NCBI GenBank assembly: GCA_021648425.1
Contig: JAKISV010000143.1
Span: forward strand, 1-7,127
Direction: 5' to 3'
Length of the DNA: 7,127 bases
Source of the DNA: Rhizobiaceae bacterium
GTDB taxonomy: Bacteria; Pseudomonadota; Alphaproteobacteria; Rhizobiales; Rhizobiaceae
The notes below the pieces were generated by a model that was not told the origin of the DNA, searched no databases, and worked only from the letters and a program-made list of their open reading frames with translations. Position numbers and translations under genes: made by a program. Positions 1 to 6,036 of the stretch are shown here, one piece after another. Each line of letters begins with the position of its first letter. Position 1 is the stretch's first letter.

Positions 1-1030
1 TACGTTGGAGCAAGTGAAAAAAGAAGGCGAGCAGGGGCGTAAGGTAATCAACCAGTACACCCGTTATGGCACAGTGATATTGGGGACTTTGCAAGCCTAT
101 GGCATCGCAGTTGGTTTGGAATCGGGCAATGGAATTGTCACAGATCCGGGCTGGTTCTTTAGAATTTCAACAGTGATTACACTGGTTGGCGGCACTATGT
201 TCTTGATGTGGCTGGGTGAGCAGATTACGGCCCGCGGCATCGGCAACGGTATTTCACTTATAATCTTCGCCGGCATCGTTGCCGCATTGCCAAGCGCAAT
301 TGCCGGTACGCTGGAACTGGGCCGACAGGGCGCGCTTTCCGCACCGTTTATTCTGGCTGTATTTGCCCTGGCAATTGCGCTGGTGGTGTTCATTGTATTT
401 GTTGAACGCGCTCAACGCCGGTTGCTGATACAATATCCCAAACGTCAAGTCGGCAATCGCATGTTTCAGGGTGATTCTTCCCACCTTCCATTGAAACTGA
501 ATACTGCCGGTGTGATCCCGCCAATTTTTGCTTCCTCCTTATTGTTGCTTCCGGTAACTGCAGCAGGGTTTTCCAGCGCTGATGCATTGCCTGAATGGCT
601 TTCAACAACGACCGCATTGCTGGGTCGCGGTCAGCCGCTCTATATGATGTTTTATGCTTCAATGATCGGCTTCTTTGCATTCTTTTATACAGCGATTGTG
701 TTTAATCCTGCCGATACGGCTGATAATCTGAAAAAACAAGGCGGTTTTGTTCCAGGCATCAGGCCCGGCGAACGAACGGCGGAACACATAGACTATGTGC
801 TTACTCGCGTTACTGTTGCTGGTGCGCTATATTTGATCATTGTGTGTCTGATACCGGAGTTTTTGATATCGACGACAAGTGTGCCGTTTTATCTTGGCGG
901 GACATCTTTGTTGATTGTTGTATCGGTCACAATGGATACGGTTGCCCAGATACAGGGACATTTGCTGGCCAACCAGTATGAGGGACTGATTAAGAAATCA
1001 CGTTTACGTGGTGGAAAAAAGAGGCGATGA
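1..1030 (+). CDS. secY: Preprotein translocase subunit SecY, C-terminal part (5' end outside window)
   Basis: SecY is the central pore subunit of the SecYEG translocon in the inner membrane, which moves unfolded proteins across or into the membrane with SecA or the ribosome. The reading frame is open from the first full codon at position 2, so the gene enters from the left. Compared with the ~440-residue family, about the first 100 residues (TM1, plug, TM2) are missing. Visible are the conserved EGEQGRK and NQYTRYGT segment, [10 protein letters not shown] followed by RGIGNGIS, the FVERAQRR cytoplasmic loop with HLPLK and [23 protein letters not shown], and the C5 loop GIRPGER (about nt 755-775) whose arginine is essential for SecA-driven export in E. 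coli. Several hydrophobic membrane segments lie between these. The tail is basic (GGKKRR). The TGA stop overlaps the adk ATG by four bases, implying translational coupling. Family identity is certain; the true start is not in the window. Confidence 0.97.
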   Translation, partial: TLEQVKKEGEQGRKVINQYTRYGTVILGTLQAYGIAVGLESGNGIVTDPGWFFRISTVITLVGGTMFLMWLGEQITARGIGNGISLIIFAGIVAALPSAIAGTLELGRQGALSAPFILAVFALAIALVVFIVFVERAQRRLLIQYPKRQVGNRMFQGDSSHLPLKLNTAGVIPPIFASSLLLLPVTAAGFSSADALPEWLSTTTALLGRGQPLYMMFYASMIGFFAFFYTAIVFNPADTADNLKKQGGFVPGIRPGERTAEHIDYVLTRVTVAGALYLIIVCLIPEFLISTTSVPFYLGGTSLLIVVSVTMDTVAQIQGHLLANQYEGLIKKSRLRGGKKRR

Positions 1031-1683
1031 GACTAATATTATTGGGACCGCCGGGCTCGGGTAAGGGGACCCAGGCCAAGCTGATTGTTGACAACAACGC
1101 CATCCCGCATCTTTCTACGGGTGATATGCTTCGGCAGGCGGTAGCTGCCAAAACTGAAACCGGAAAAAAAGCCCAGGCAGTGATGAATGCGGGGAAACTG
1201 GTTTCTGATGATATAGTCAATGCCATCGTGTCCGACCGTATTGACATGAGCGATTGCTCCAATGGTTTCATTCTGGATGGATATCCCCGCACATTAAAAC
1301 AGGCCGATGCCCTGGGCGCCATGCTGGAGGGAAAAGGATTATCTCTCAATTGCGTTGTCGCTTTGCGTGTTGATGACGACGCATTGGTTGAGCGTGTTTC
1401 CGGGCGTTTTACCTGCTCTAAATGCGGAGAAGGATATCATGACAAATATAAGTTGCCACAGGTGCCAGGAAAGTGTGACCGGTGTGGCAGCAAAATATTC
1501 ACCCGCCGGGTAGATGATAATGAAGAAACCATGCGTACCAGGTTGCAGGCCTACTATAAGGAGACCGCACCACTGATTGGTTTTTACTATGCCAAAGGAC
1601 TGTTGCGGGGGGTTGATGGAATGGGTGATATTGCTGAAGTGGCCGAGGGTGTGCAACGTGTTCTGGAAGAGGCGGTGCGCTGA
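1027..1683 (+). CDS. adk: Adenylate kinase, zinc-type LID
   Basis: Adenylate kinase is a cytosolic enzyme that interconverts ATP + AMP and 2 ADP. The 218-residue length is normal for the long bacterial form. The P-loop GPPGSGKGT is at residues 7-15, the AMP-binding segment LSTGDMLR at 29-36, and [10 protein letters not shown] at 80-89. The LID domain (about 126-163) contains four cysteines, C130, C133, C150 and C153, in a C-x2-C-x16-C-x2-C pattern that binds a structural metal, usually zinc; E. coli uses a non-metal LID. The [11 protein letters not shown] segment with its nucleotide-contacting arginines follows. The ATG lies inside the secY stop (ATGA), with an AAGAGG-like ribosome site in the last secY codons, so adk is translationally coupled to secY. 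secY-adk-rpsM order is usual in Alphaproteobacteria. Nothing is missing or odd in the protein. Confidence 0.97.
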   Translation: MRLILLGPPGSGKGTQAKLIVDNNAIPHLSTGDMLRQAVAAKTETGKKAQAVMNAGKLVSDDIVNAIVSDRIDMSDCSNGFILDGYPRTLKQADALGAMLEGKGLSLNCVVALRVDDDALVERVSGRFTCSKCGEGYHDKYKLPQVPGKCDRCGSKIFTRRVDDNEETMRTRLQAYYKETAPLIGFYYAKGLLRGVDGMGDIAEVAEGVQRVLEEAVR

Positions 1684-1761
1684 AAATCGTTGGAAAATAC
1701 TCCCAACAAATATCCGGGAGCAACTTATTGAAGAAATGCTTCAAGGCTCGCTAATCAGTAC

Positions 1762-1790
1762 TTGACGAATGCGCTATTGCTAGCTAAACG
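1762..1790 (+). promoter_or_regulatory. Weak sigma-70-type promoter candidate for rpsM
   Basis: TTGACG (1762-1767) matches five of six positions of the housekeeping -35 box. At a 17-bp spacer the -10 position reads TAAACG (1785-1790), which is a poor match. Alphaproteobacterial promoters often have weak -10 boxes, so this is possible but unproven. If real, transcription would start near 1797 and the hairpin at 1812-1860 would fall in the rpsM leader, where it could act as an attenuator rather than as the adk terminator. Confidence 0.25.
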
Positions 1791-1804
1791 ATAAGCAAAT
1801 AGCG
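1772..1804 (+). repeat. Inverted repeat / hairpin in the rpsM upstream region
   Basis: CGCTATTGCT (1772-1781) pairs with AGC (1794-1796) plus AATAGCG (1798-1804), giving a 10-bp stem with one bulged A at 1797 and a 12-base loop. No T run follows, so it is not a classical terminator. It overlaps the candidate promoter spacer and -10 and could be a DNA operator or an RNA structure of the adk 3' UTR. Function unknown. Confidence 0.5.
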
Positions 1805-1811
1805 ATTAAGC

Positions 1812-1860
1812 AAACGATCAACGCCGGATGCAGTCAATAAATCCGGGTAGGTCGTTTTTT
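1812..1860 (+). terminator. Probable rho-independent terminator (or attenuator) after adk
   Basis: The outer arms AAACGATC (1812-1819) and GGTCGTTT (1850-1857) pair over 8 bp with one G:U. The inner arms CCGGAT (1824-1829) and ATCCGG (1841-1846) are perfectly complementary and separated from the outer stem by a small internal loop. A run of six T (1855-1860) closes the structure and partly takes part in the outer stem. It could end secY-adk transcription, or partly attenuate transcription entering rpsM. The broken stem and the T run shared with the stem make it weaker than the terminator after rplQ. Confidence 0.6.
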
Positions 1861-1908
1861 GTGTTAATTGCATCAAAAAGCATTCCACATATTTGTTTGT
1901 GGGAAAAC

Positions 1909-1924
1909 AGGCAGATATCTGCCT
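1909..1924 (+). repeat. Perfect 16-bp palindrome just upstream of the rpsM ribosome site
   Basis: AGGCAGATATCTGCCT equals its own reverse complement. In RNA it would form a 6-bp stem closed by AUAU, ending only four bases before the AAGGAG ribosome site at 1929-1934. In E. coli the rpsM leader is the binding site for S4, which represses translation of the alpha operon. This cluster lacks rpsD (S4), so any repressor here would have to act in trans or be another protein. A DNA-binding operator is an alternative. Confidence 0.55.
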
Positions 1925-1928
1925 AATA

Positions 1929-1934
1929 AAGGAG
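1929..1934 (+). promoter_or_regulatory. Ribosome binding site of rpsM
   Basis: AAGGAG sits 7 bases before the GTG at 1942. It fixes the unusual GTG start, which gives the standard S13 N terminus [10 protein letters not shown]; no ATG is suitably placed. Confidence 0.85.
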
Positions 1935-1941
1935 AATTGGT

Positions 1942-2310
1942 GTGGCCCGAATAGCAGGTGTCAACATTCCAACCAACAAACGCGTCTTGATTGCCCTGCG
2001 TTATATTCATGGCATCGGCGCGAAATTTGCTCAGGAGATTATCGACAAGGCAGGCATTCCAGCTGAACGCCGTGTCAATGAATTGAGCGATGCTGATGTG
2101 GTAAAAATTCGCGATGCAATCGACCGTGACTATATGGTAGAGGGCGATCTTCGCCGCGACACATCAATAAATATCAAGCGCCTGATGGATCTTGGCTGTT
2201 ACCGTGGCCTTCGCCACCGCCGCAGCCTCCCGGTTCGTGGCCAGCGCACCCATACCAATGCCCGTACCCGCAAAGGCAAAGCAAAAGCGATTGCAGGTAA
2301 GAAAAAGTAA
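1942..2310 (+). CDS. rpsM: 30S ribosomal protein S13
   Basis: S13 sits in the head of the small ribosomal subunit, forms bridges to the large subunit and touches the P-site tRNA through its basic tail. The 122 residues are full length. The N terminus [10 protein letters not shown] is diagnostic, the helix-hairpin-helix-like YIHGIG segment follows at 21-26, and the C terminus carries [15 protein letters not shown] (89-103) and [11 protein letters not shown] ending in lysines. The start codon is GTG, set by AAGGAG 7 bases upstream. It opens the rpsM-rpsK-rpoA-rplQ unit; rpsD, which lies within this operon in E. coli, is absent. A 124-bp spacer with two hairpins precedes rpsK. Confidence 0.97.
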   Translation: MARIAGVNIPTNKRVLIALRYIHGIGAKFAQEIIDKAGIPAERRVNELSDADVVKIRDAIDRDYMVEGDLRRDTSINIKRLMDLGCYRGLRHRRSLPVRGQRTHTNARTRKGKAKAIAGKKK

Positions 2311-2317
2311 GTTTAGG

Positions 2318-2337
2318 CGCATTGTGTATTCAATGCG
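2318..2337 (+). repeat. Hairpin 1 in the rpsM-rpsK spacer
   Basis: CGCATTG (2318-2324) and CAATGCG (2331-2337) are perfectly complementary with a 6-base loop, starting 7 bases after the rpsM stop. The sequence that follows is AAATTTC, not a T run, so it is more likely an mRNA processing or stability element than a terminator. Confidence 0.55.
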
Positions 2338-2353
2338 AAATTTCAAGAACAAT

Positions 2354-2383
2354 GGGGTGAATTGGCAAAATCCAGTTCATCCC
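2354..2383 (+). repeat. Long hairpin 2 in the rpsM-rpsK spacer (12-bp stem)
   Basis: GGGGTGAATTGG (2354-2365) pairs with CCAGTTCATCCC (2372-2383) over 12 uninterrupted base pairs, including two G:U pairs, with the 6-base loop CAAAAT. It is the strongest fold of any spacer between cotranscribed genes here and lies about 50 bases before the rpsK start. The G:U pairs suggest a structure maintained at the RNA level. No T run follows. It may be an RNase processing site or a regulatory leader of rpsK; function unknown. Confidence 0.65.
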
Positions 2384-2434
2384 GGTGGAGCCTCCGGAAT
2401 TACGGCGGTGATGAGATCGAAAGGAAAACAGTAG

Positions 2435-2824
2435 ATGGCAAAAGAAGCCAGCCGTGTTCGCCGTCGCGAACGCAAGAATATATCATCGGGCGTTGCCCAT
2501 GTGAATTCAACCTTCAACAATACCATGATTACCATTACCGATGCCCAGGGAAATACAATCGCCTGGTCTTCCGCCGGTGCCCAGGGTTTTAAAGGGTCGA
2601 GAAAATCGACTCCTTATGCGGCTCAGGTCGCTGCTGAAGACGCTGCAAAAAAGGCTCAGGAACACGGAATGAAAACGCTGGAAGTCGAAGTGCGCGGACC
2701 AGGGTCTGGTCGTGAGTCTGCGTTGCGAGCTCTGCAGGCTGCCGGATTTACGATTACATCTATTCGAGATGTGACCACTATCCCGCACAATGGATGTCGG
2801 CCACGCAAGAAACGCCGGGTTTAA
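2435..2824 (+). CDS. rpsK: 30S ribosomal protein S11
   Basis: S11 is part of the platform of the small subunit and contacts 16S rRNA near the mRNA exit region. The 129 residues are full length. Visible family signatures are [18 protein letters not shown] (19-36), the [11 protein letters not shown] segment (54-64), [15 protein letters not shown] (86-100) and the basic C terminus [14 protein letters not shown] (116-129). Asn119-Gly120 corresponds to the site that becomes isoaspartate in E. coli S11. The start is ATG with AAGGA 9 bases upstream. It lies between rpsM and rpoA in the same transcription unit. Confidence 0.97.
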   Translation: MAKEASRVRRRERKNISSGVAHVNSTFNNTMITITDAQGNTIAWSSAGAQGFKGSRKSTPYAAQVAAEDAAKKAQEHGMKTLEVEVRGPGSGRESALRALQAAGFTITSIRDVTTIPHNGCRPRKKRRV

Positions 2825-2839
2825 TTTTAGAGTACAGGA

Positions 2840-2863
2840 ACCTGCAAAAAATCCAATGCAGGT
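2840..2863 (+). repeat. Hairpin 1 in the rpsK-rpoA spacer
   Basis: ACCTGC (2840-2845) is complementary to GCAGGT (2858-2863), with a 12-base A-rich loop. The bases that follow (AACTTTT) do not form a strong T tail. It may be an mRNA structural element between rpsK and rpoA. Confidence 0.4.
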
Positions 2864-2876
2864 AACTTTTGGAAAG

Positions 2877-2897
2877 TGCCACGAATGGATGGTGGCA
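2877..2897 (+). repeat. Hairpin 2 in the rpsK-rpoA spacer
   Basis: TGCCAC (2877-2882) is complementary to GTGGCA (2892-2897), with a 9-base loop. It ends 9 bases before the AAGGA ribosome site of rpoA (2907-2911), close enough to influence initiation, though no direct occlusion is evident. Confidence 0.4.
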
Positions 2898-2920
2898 AAT
2901 CTGTCCAAGGAATATAGAAA

Positions 2921-3931
2921 ATGATTCAGAAGAACTGGCATGAGCTGATCAAGCCAAACAAATTGGAAGTGACTAGCAGCACCCCAACCAAGGCTGTCAT
3001 TGTTGCAGAACCGCTGGAACGTGGTTTTGGACTGACCCTGGGCAATGCGCTACGTCGTGTATTGTTGTCTTCCCTGCAGGGCACTGCCGTTACCGCCGTA
3101 CAAATAGACGGCGTGCTGCATGAATTCTCGTCAATCGCCGGTGTACGTGAAGATGTCACCGACATGGTGCTGAATATCAAGGAAATTGCGCTTTCAATGG
3201 AAGGCGATGGCCCAAAACGCATGGTTATCCGCAAGGAAGGGCCAGGCGTTGTAAAAGCCAGTGATATTCAAACCGTGGGCGATGTGGAAGTGCTCAATCC
3301 CGACCACGTTATCTGCACCCTGGATGAAGGGGCGGAGGTTCGCATGGAGCTGACTGTGGATACCGGCAAAGGCTATGTGCCCGCCGAGCGCAATCGTTCT
3401 GAAGATTCTCCCATTGGCTTGATCCTGATAGACAGCCTGTTTTCACCGGTGCGTAAAGTATCGTACAAAATTGACAAAACCCGTGAAGGCCAAAGTCTTG
3501 ACTATGACAAGCTGACCTTGACTGTCGAAACTGATGGCTCCGTCACACCGGAAGATGCAGTGGCATTTGCCGCGCGTATCGTGCAGGATCAGCTTTCAAT
3601 ATTTGTGAATTTCGAAGAGCCGGAAAAAGAAGAAGTCAAAGAGGAAGTTGCCGAACTGGCCTTCAACCCGGCACTGCTGAAAAAAGTCGACGAACTGGAA
3701 TTGTCAGTGCGCTCAGCGAACTGCCTGAAGAACGACAATATTGTATATATTGGCGATCTTATTCAGAAGACCGAAGCAGAAATGCTGCGCACACCAAATT
3801 TCGGGCGCAAGTCGCTGAACGAAATCAAGGAAGTTCTTGCCGGAATGGGTTTGCACCTGGGCATGGAAATTCCAGCCTGGCCGCCTGAAAATATTGAAGA
3901 ACTGGCCAAGCGTTACGAAGACCAATACTGA
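2921..3931 (+). CDS. rpoA: DNA-directed RNA polymerase subunit alpha
   Basis: The alpha subunit dimerises to nucleate assembly of RNA polymerase, and its C-terminal domain binds promoter UP elements and activators. The 336 residues are full length. The N-terminal assembly domain spans about 1-235 and contains the dimerisation/assembly motif [14 protein letters not shown] (38-51), with R45 in the position important for beta binding in E. coli. An acidic, Glu-rich linker (about 232-246) leads to the C-terminal domain. That domain carries [20 protein letters not shown] (259-278), where R264 corresponds to the DNA-contacting E. coli R265, followed by [18 protein letters not shown] (289-306). The start is ATG with AAGGA 9 bases upstream. 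The gene is cotranscribed with rpsK and rplQ, the usual bacterial arrangement. Nothing is unusual in the protein. Confidence 0.98.
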   Translation: MIQKNWHELIKPNKLEVTSSTPTKAVIVAEPLERGFGLTLGNALRRVLLSSLQGTAVTAVQIDGVLHEFSSIAGVREDVTDMVLNIKEIALSMEGDGPKRMVIRKEGPGVVKASDIQTVGDVEVLNPDHVICTLDEGAEVRMELTVDTGKGYVPAERNRSEDSPIGLILIDSLFSPVRKVSYKIDKTREGQSLDYDKLTLTVETDGSVTPEDAVAFAARIVQDQLSIFVNFEEPEKEEVKEEVAELAFNPALLKKVDELELSVRSANCLKNDNIVYIGDLIQKTEAEMLRTPNFGRKSLNEIKEVLAGMGLHLGMEIPAWPPENIEELAKRYEDQY

Positions 3932-3943
3932 CCCCTTCGGGGT
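3931..3943 (+). repeat. Compact GC hairpin with T4 tail at the rpoA stop codon
   Basis: ACCCC (3931-3935) pairs with GGGGT (3939-3943) across a TTC loop; alternatively three C:G pairs enclose a UUCG tetraloop. The structure begins on the last base of the rpoA TGA and runs into TTTT (3943-3946). It resembles a minimal terminator but has a short stem and few T. Because rplQ follows 60 bp later, partial termination, 3'-end processing or mRNA stabilisation is more plausible than a full stop. Confidence 0.5.
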
Positions 3944-3973
3944 TTTGCACCGCTGTTGAATTTAGGTGCAAAA
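3943..3973 (+). repeat. 9-bp hairpin upstream of the rplQ ribosome site
   Basis: TTTTGCACC (3943-3951) is perfectly complementary to GGTGCAAAA (3965-3973), with a 13-base loop. It abuts the preceding GC hairpin, sharing only base 3943, and ends 6 bases before the rplQ ribosome site AAGGAG (3980-3985). The site itself stays unpaired in this fold. A role in mRNA processing or in setting rplQ translation is inferred. Confidence 0.5.
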
Positions 3974-3991
3974 AATTAAAAGGAGAGCGCT

Positions 3992-4426
3992 ATGCGCCAC
4001 CGTAAACAGGGACGTAAACTTAATCGCACGTCAAGCCACCGCAAGGCAATGTTTGCCAATATGGCGGCTTCCGTGATTGAGCACGAGCAGATTGTAACTA
4101 CGCTGCCCAAGGCGAAAGAAATGCGCCGGGTTGTTGACAAGTTGATTACACTGGGAAAACGCGGCGACCTGCACGCGCGCCGTCAGGCTATTTCCAAAAT
4201 ACGCGATGTCGAACAGGTGAAAAAGCTGTTTGAAGTTTTGGGCCCTCGCTACAAAGATCGTAATGGTGGGTATACCCGCGTTTTGAAAGCTGGTTACCGC
4301 TACGGCGATAATGCACCCATGGCAGTAATCGAACTGGTAGAACGCGACAATGACGCCAAAGGCGCCAAAGACCGCGCACGGATGGAAGAAATGGAAGCCC
4401 AAACACCGCAAGATGCTGATGCTTAG
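3992..4426 (+). CDS. rplQ: 50S ribosomal protein L17
   Basis: L17 is a large-subunit protein near the peptide exit tunnel region. The N terminus [12 protein letters not shown] with [12 protein letters not shown] (14-25) is diagnostic. The conserved core [20 protein letters not shown] (34-53) follows, then [16 protein letters not shown] (84-99) and [13 protein letters not shown] (103-115). At 144 residues it is longer than the 127-residue E. coli protein because of a charged C-terminal extension (about 118-144), which is common in Alphaproteobacteria. AAGGAG lies 6 bases before the ATG. It is the last gene of the rpsM-rplQ unit; the strong terminator at 4454-4482 follows 27 bases after the stop. 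Confidence 0.97.
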   Translation: MRHRKQGRKLNRTSSHRKAMFANMAASVIEHEQIVTTLPKAKEMRRVVDKLITLGKRGDLHARRQAISKIRDVEQVKKLFEVLGPRYKDRNGGYTRVLKAGYRYGDNAPMAVIELVERDNDAKGAKDRARMEEMEAQTPQDADA

Positions 4427-4453
4427 GCGTTTGCTGCTTAAATGAAATTGTTG

Positions 4454-4482
4454 AAAACCGGGGCACATGCTCCGGTTTTTTT
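4454..4482 (+). terminator. Strong rho-independent terminator after rplQ
   Basis: The arms ACCGGGGC (4457-4464) and GCTCCGGT (4469-4476) pair over 8 bp with one G:U around an ACAT loop. They are extended by AAA/TTT pairs (4454-4456 with 4477-4479), and the run of seven T covers 4476-4482. The structure and its position just after the rplQ stop make it the end of the ribosomal protein/rpoA transcript. Confidence 0.9.
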
Positions 4483-4605
4483 ACTTTTGTCACCAGGCAC
4501 TAAAACATATCAGTGACTATATTCTGCCACATTACTTTCGTGAGTTGATATGCACTAAAAACGTTATAGTTTGAAATAGAATCAAGGCTGAGGGAAATTG
4601 CGATT
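4483..4605 (+). promoter_or_regulatory. Putative promoter/operator region of the protease-rarA operon
   Basis: This AT-rich 123-bp stretch between the rplQ terminator and the protease must hold the promoter if the terminator is efficient. TATAGT (4565-4570) and TAGAAT (4577-4582) resemble -10 boxes, but neither has a well-spaced -35. TTGATA (4545-4550) lies only 14 bp before TATAGT. A perfect dyad CATATCA (4506-4512)/TGATATG (4546-4552) and a direct repeat GCACTAAAA (4497-4505 and 4552-4560) flank this area and could be a regulator site. The promoter assignment is uncertain. AGGG (4591-4594) is the likely ribosome site, about 11 bases before the ATG. Confidence 0.35.
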
Positions 4606-6018
4606 ATGTTAAAGATAACAAAGGTAATTGCTGGTGCCGCATTTGCTTTGTTCTTGCTGCTGGCAGGTATTGGCACCATTGCCGCGCAAAGCCAGTTACC
4701 GGAATCTGAAACTCAAATCACGCTTTCATTTGCGCCTTTGGTGAAACGTATTGCACCAGCAGTTGTCAATGTTTATGCCTCGCAAAAAGTTGTGCAGCGT
4801 TCGCCATTTCAAGGTGACCCGTTTTTTGAACGGTTTTTTGGCTCACAGGGTTTCAACACACCACGCCAGCGAACCAGAAATAGTCTGGGTTCGGGTGTAA
4901 TTGTGGATGCTGAAGGCATCGTAATTACCAATTACCATGTCATCAAGAATGCCGATAAAGTCAAAGTCGTATTGTCCGATGGCCGCGAATTCGACAGTAA
5001 GATAATTTTGCGTGATGAGCGCGCTGATCTGGCAGTGCTTAAGCTTGATGCCAATGAGGTATTTCCGACCATTCCCCTGGGTGACAGCGAAGACCTTGAA
5101 GTGGGAGATTTAATCCTGGCGGTCGGCAACCCTTTTGGTGTTGGTCAAACCGTTACCAGTGGAATTATTTCTGCTCTGGCGCGCTCAAAGCTTGGCATTA
5201 GCGATTTCGGGTTTTTCATTCAAACCGATGCGGCAATCAATCCGGGTAATTCCGGCGGCGCGCTGGTTGATATGTCCGGGCAACTGATCGGTATCAATAC
5301 CGCGATTTTCTCAAGATCGGGTGGTTCTCAGGGTATTGGATTCGCCATCCCCTCCAATATGGTTAAAGTCATTTTGCGCACTTCTTTGTCGGGTGGCGAT
5401 ACGGTGACCAGACCCTGGATTGGTGCAACCTTCCAGAATGTCACCTCCGATATTGCAGAAAATCTCGGCCTGCGCCGTCCGCGTGGCGCGATGGTGGTTG
5501 GAATATATGATGATGGACCAGCGGACAAAGCTGGCCTCAAACTGGGTGATGTGGTGTTAGCGGTAAATGACCAGTCTGTTGATCATCCCGATGCCCTTGG
5601 TTACCGCCTTGCCACGATTGGTATCGGCAACAGTGCACGCTTTAGCGTGCTTTCACGCCAGGACCCCAACAAAATTCTGGATATTAAACTGCGGGCAGCT
5701 CCTGAAACTGTGCCGCGTAAAACGATGGTTATTCAGGGGAGAAATCCATTTTCCGGCGTGACCATTTCCAATCTGTCACCTGCTGTGGCCGAGGAACTGG
5801 GCATGGATAGCAGCAAAGTTGGCGTTGTCGTTTCAAAGGTTTTGCGACGTTCGATTGCCGCTCAATACAGGCTGCGTAAACTGGATATTATCCGCACCAT
5901 CAATGATACGGAAATTACCGATACCCAGCAGATGAAAAAAGCCCTGGGCGACCGGCGTGGCGTGTGGCAGTTTGTCATTGAACGCAACGGGCGATTATTA
6001 CGCAGGGCGATACGATAA
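4606..6018 (+). CDS. degP: HtrA/Do-family periplasmic serine endopeptidase (DegP/DegQ-like)
   Basis: HtrA proteases degrade or chaperone misfolded envelope proteins. The 470 residues match a DegP/DegQ layout of protease plus two PDZ domains. Residues 1-27 are a hydrophobic export signal or uncleaved anchor. The trypsin-like domain spans about 40-260 with the triad His111 (TNYHV), Asp141 (ADLAVLK) and Ser216 (GNSGGAL), so it should be active. PDZ1 (about 268-362) is typical, with AGLKLGDVVLAVN (309-321). PDZ2 (about 380-470) is atypical: where the family usually reads G-L-x-x-G-D, this protein has YRLRKLDII (421-429), with both glycines replaced. The ATG at 4606 gives a proper signal sequence; its AGGG ribosome site is a little far upstream. 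It follows the rplQ terminator and lies 18 bp before rarA, so the two are probably cotranscribed. The symbol is given by family; DegQ or another HtrA paralogue name is equally possible. Confidence 0.88.
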   Translation: MLKITKVIAGAAFALFLLLAGIGTIAAQSQLPESETQITLSFAPLVKRIAPAVVNVYASQKVVQRSPFQGDPFFERFFGSQGFNTPRQRTRNSLGSGVIVDAEGIVITNYHVIKNADKVKVVLSDGREFDSKIILRDERADLAVLKLDANEVFPTIPLGDSEDLEVGDLILAVGNPFGVGQTVTSGIISALARSKLGISDFGFFIQTDAAINPGNSGGALVDMSGQLIGINTAIFSRSGGSQGIGFAIPSNMVKVILRTSLSGGDTVTRPWIGATFQNVTSDIAENLGLRRPRGAMVVGIYDDGPADKAGLKLGDVVLAVNDQSVDHPDALGYRLATIGIGNSARFSVLSRQDPNKILDIKLRAAPETVPRKTMVIQGRNPFSGVTISNLSPAVAEELGMDSSKVGVVVSKVLRRSIAAQYRLRKLDIIRTINDTEITDTQQMKKALGDRRGVWQFVIERNGRLLRRAIR

Positions 6019-6024
6019 AAACCT

Positions 6025-6029
6025 GGAGG
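6025..6029 (+). promoter_or_regulatory. Ribosome binding site that decides the rarA start
   Basis: GGAGG lies one base before an in-frame TTG at 6031, too close to serve it, but 7 bases before a second in-frame TTG at 6037. The latter is therefore the likely start, giving an N terminus MSDLF typical of alphaproteobacterial RarA. Confidence 0.75.
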
Positions 6030-6036
6030 GTTGGCA

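Larger units (their letters stand above)
1684..1941 (+). other. Noncoding spacer adk-rpsM, rich in inverted repeats
   Basis: This 258-bp gap shows no credible gene. Besides the structures listed separately, it contains two small inverted repeats: CTCCC (1700-1704) with GGGAG (1716-1720), and TTGAAG (1728-1733) with CTTCAA (1739-1744), the latter enclosing a 5-base loop. Neither is followed by a T run. The spacer separates the secY-adk end of the ribosomal protein cluster from the rpsM-rpoA part and is the obvious place for a terminator, a new promoter and a translational control leader. These roles are inferred. Confidence 0.6.

Noticed and set aside
5..1030. TTG at position 5 as the start of a complete 341-residue secY
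   Set aside because: The frame is open before it, and the residues at this point match the interior of SecY (before the EGEQGR segment). The gene is simply cut by the window edge.
1868..1895. A promoter TTGCAT - 16 bp - TATTTG closer to rpsM
   Set aside because: The -10 matches only three positions and the spacing is slightly short; such matches are common in AT-rich DNA. It cannot be excluded but is not supported enough to annotate.
2507..2941. A 144-codon open frame on the minus strand over rpsK and the rpoA start
   Set aside because: It is antisense to conserved S11 and crosses the rpsK-rpoA spacer, with no recognisable motifs.
4540..4565. An EcfG (general stress sigma factor) promoter before the protease, suggested by CGTT at 4562-4565
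   Set aside because: No GGAAC-like -35 element is present 16-17 bp upstream.
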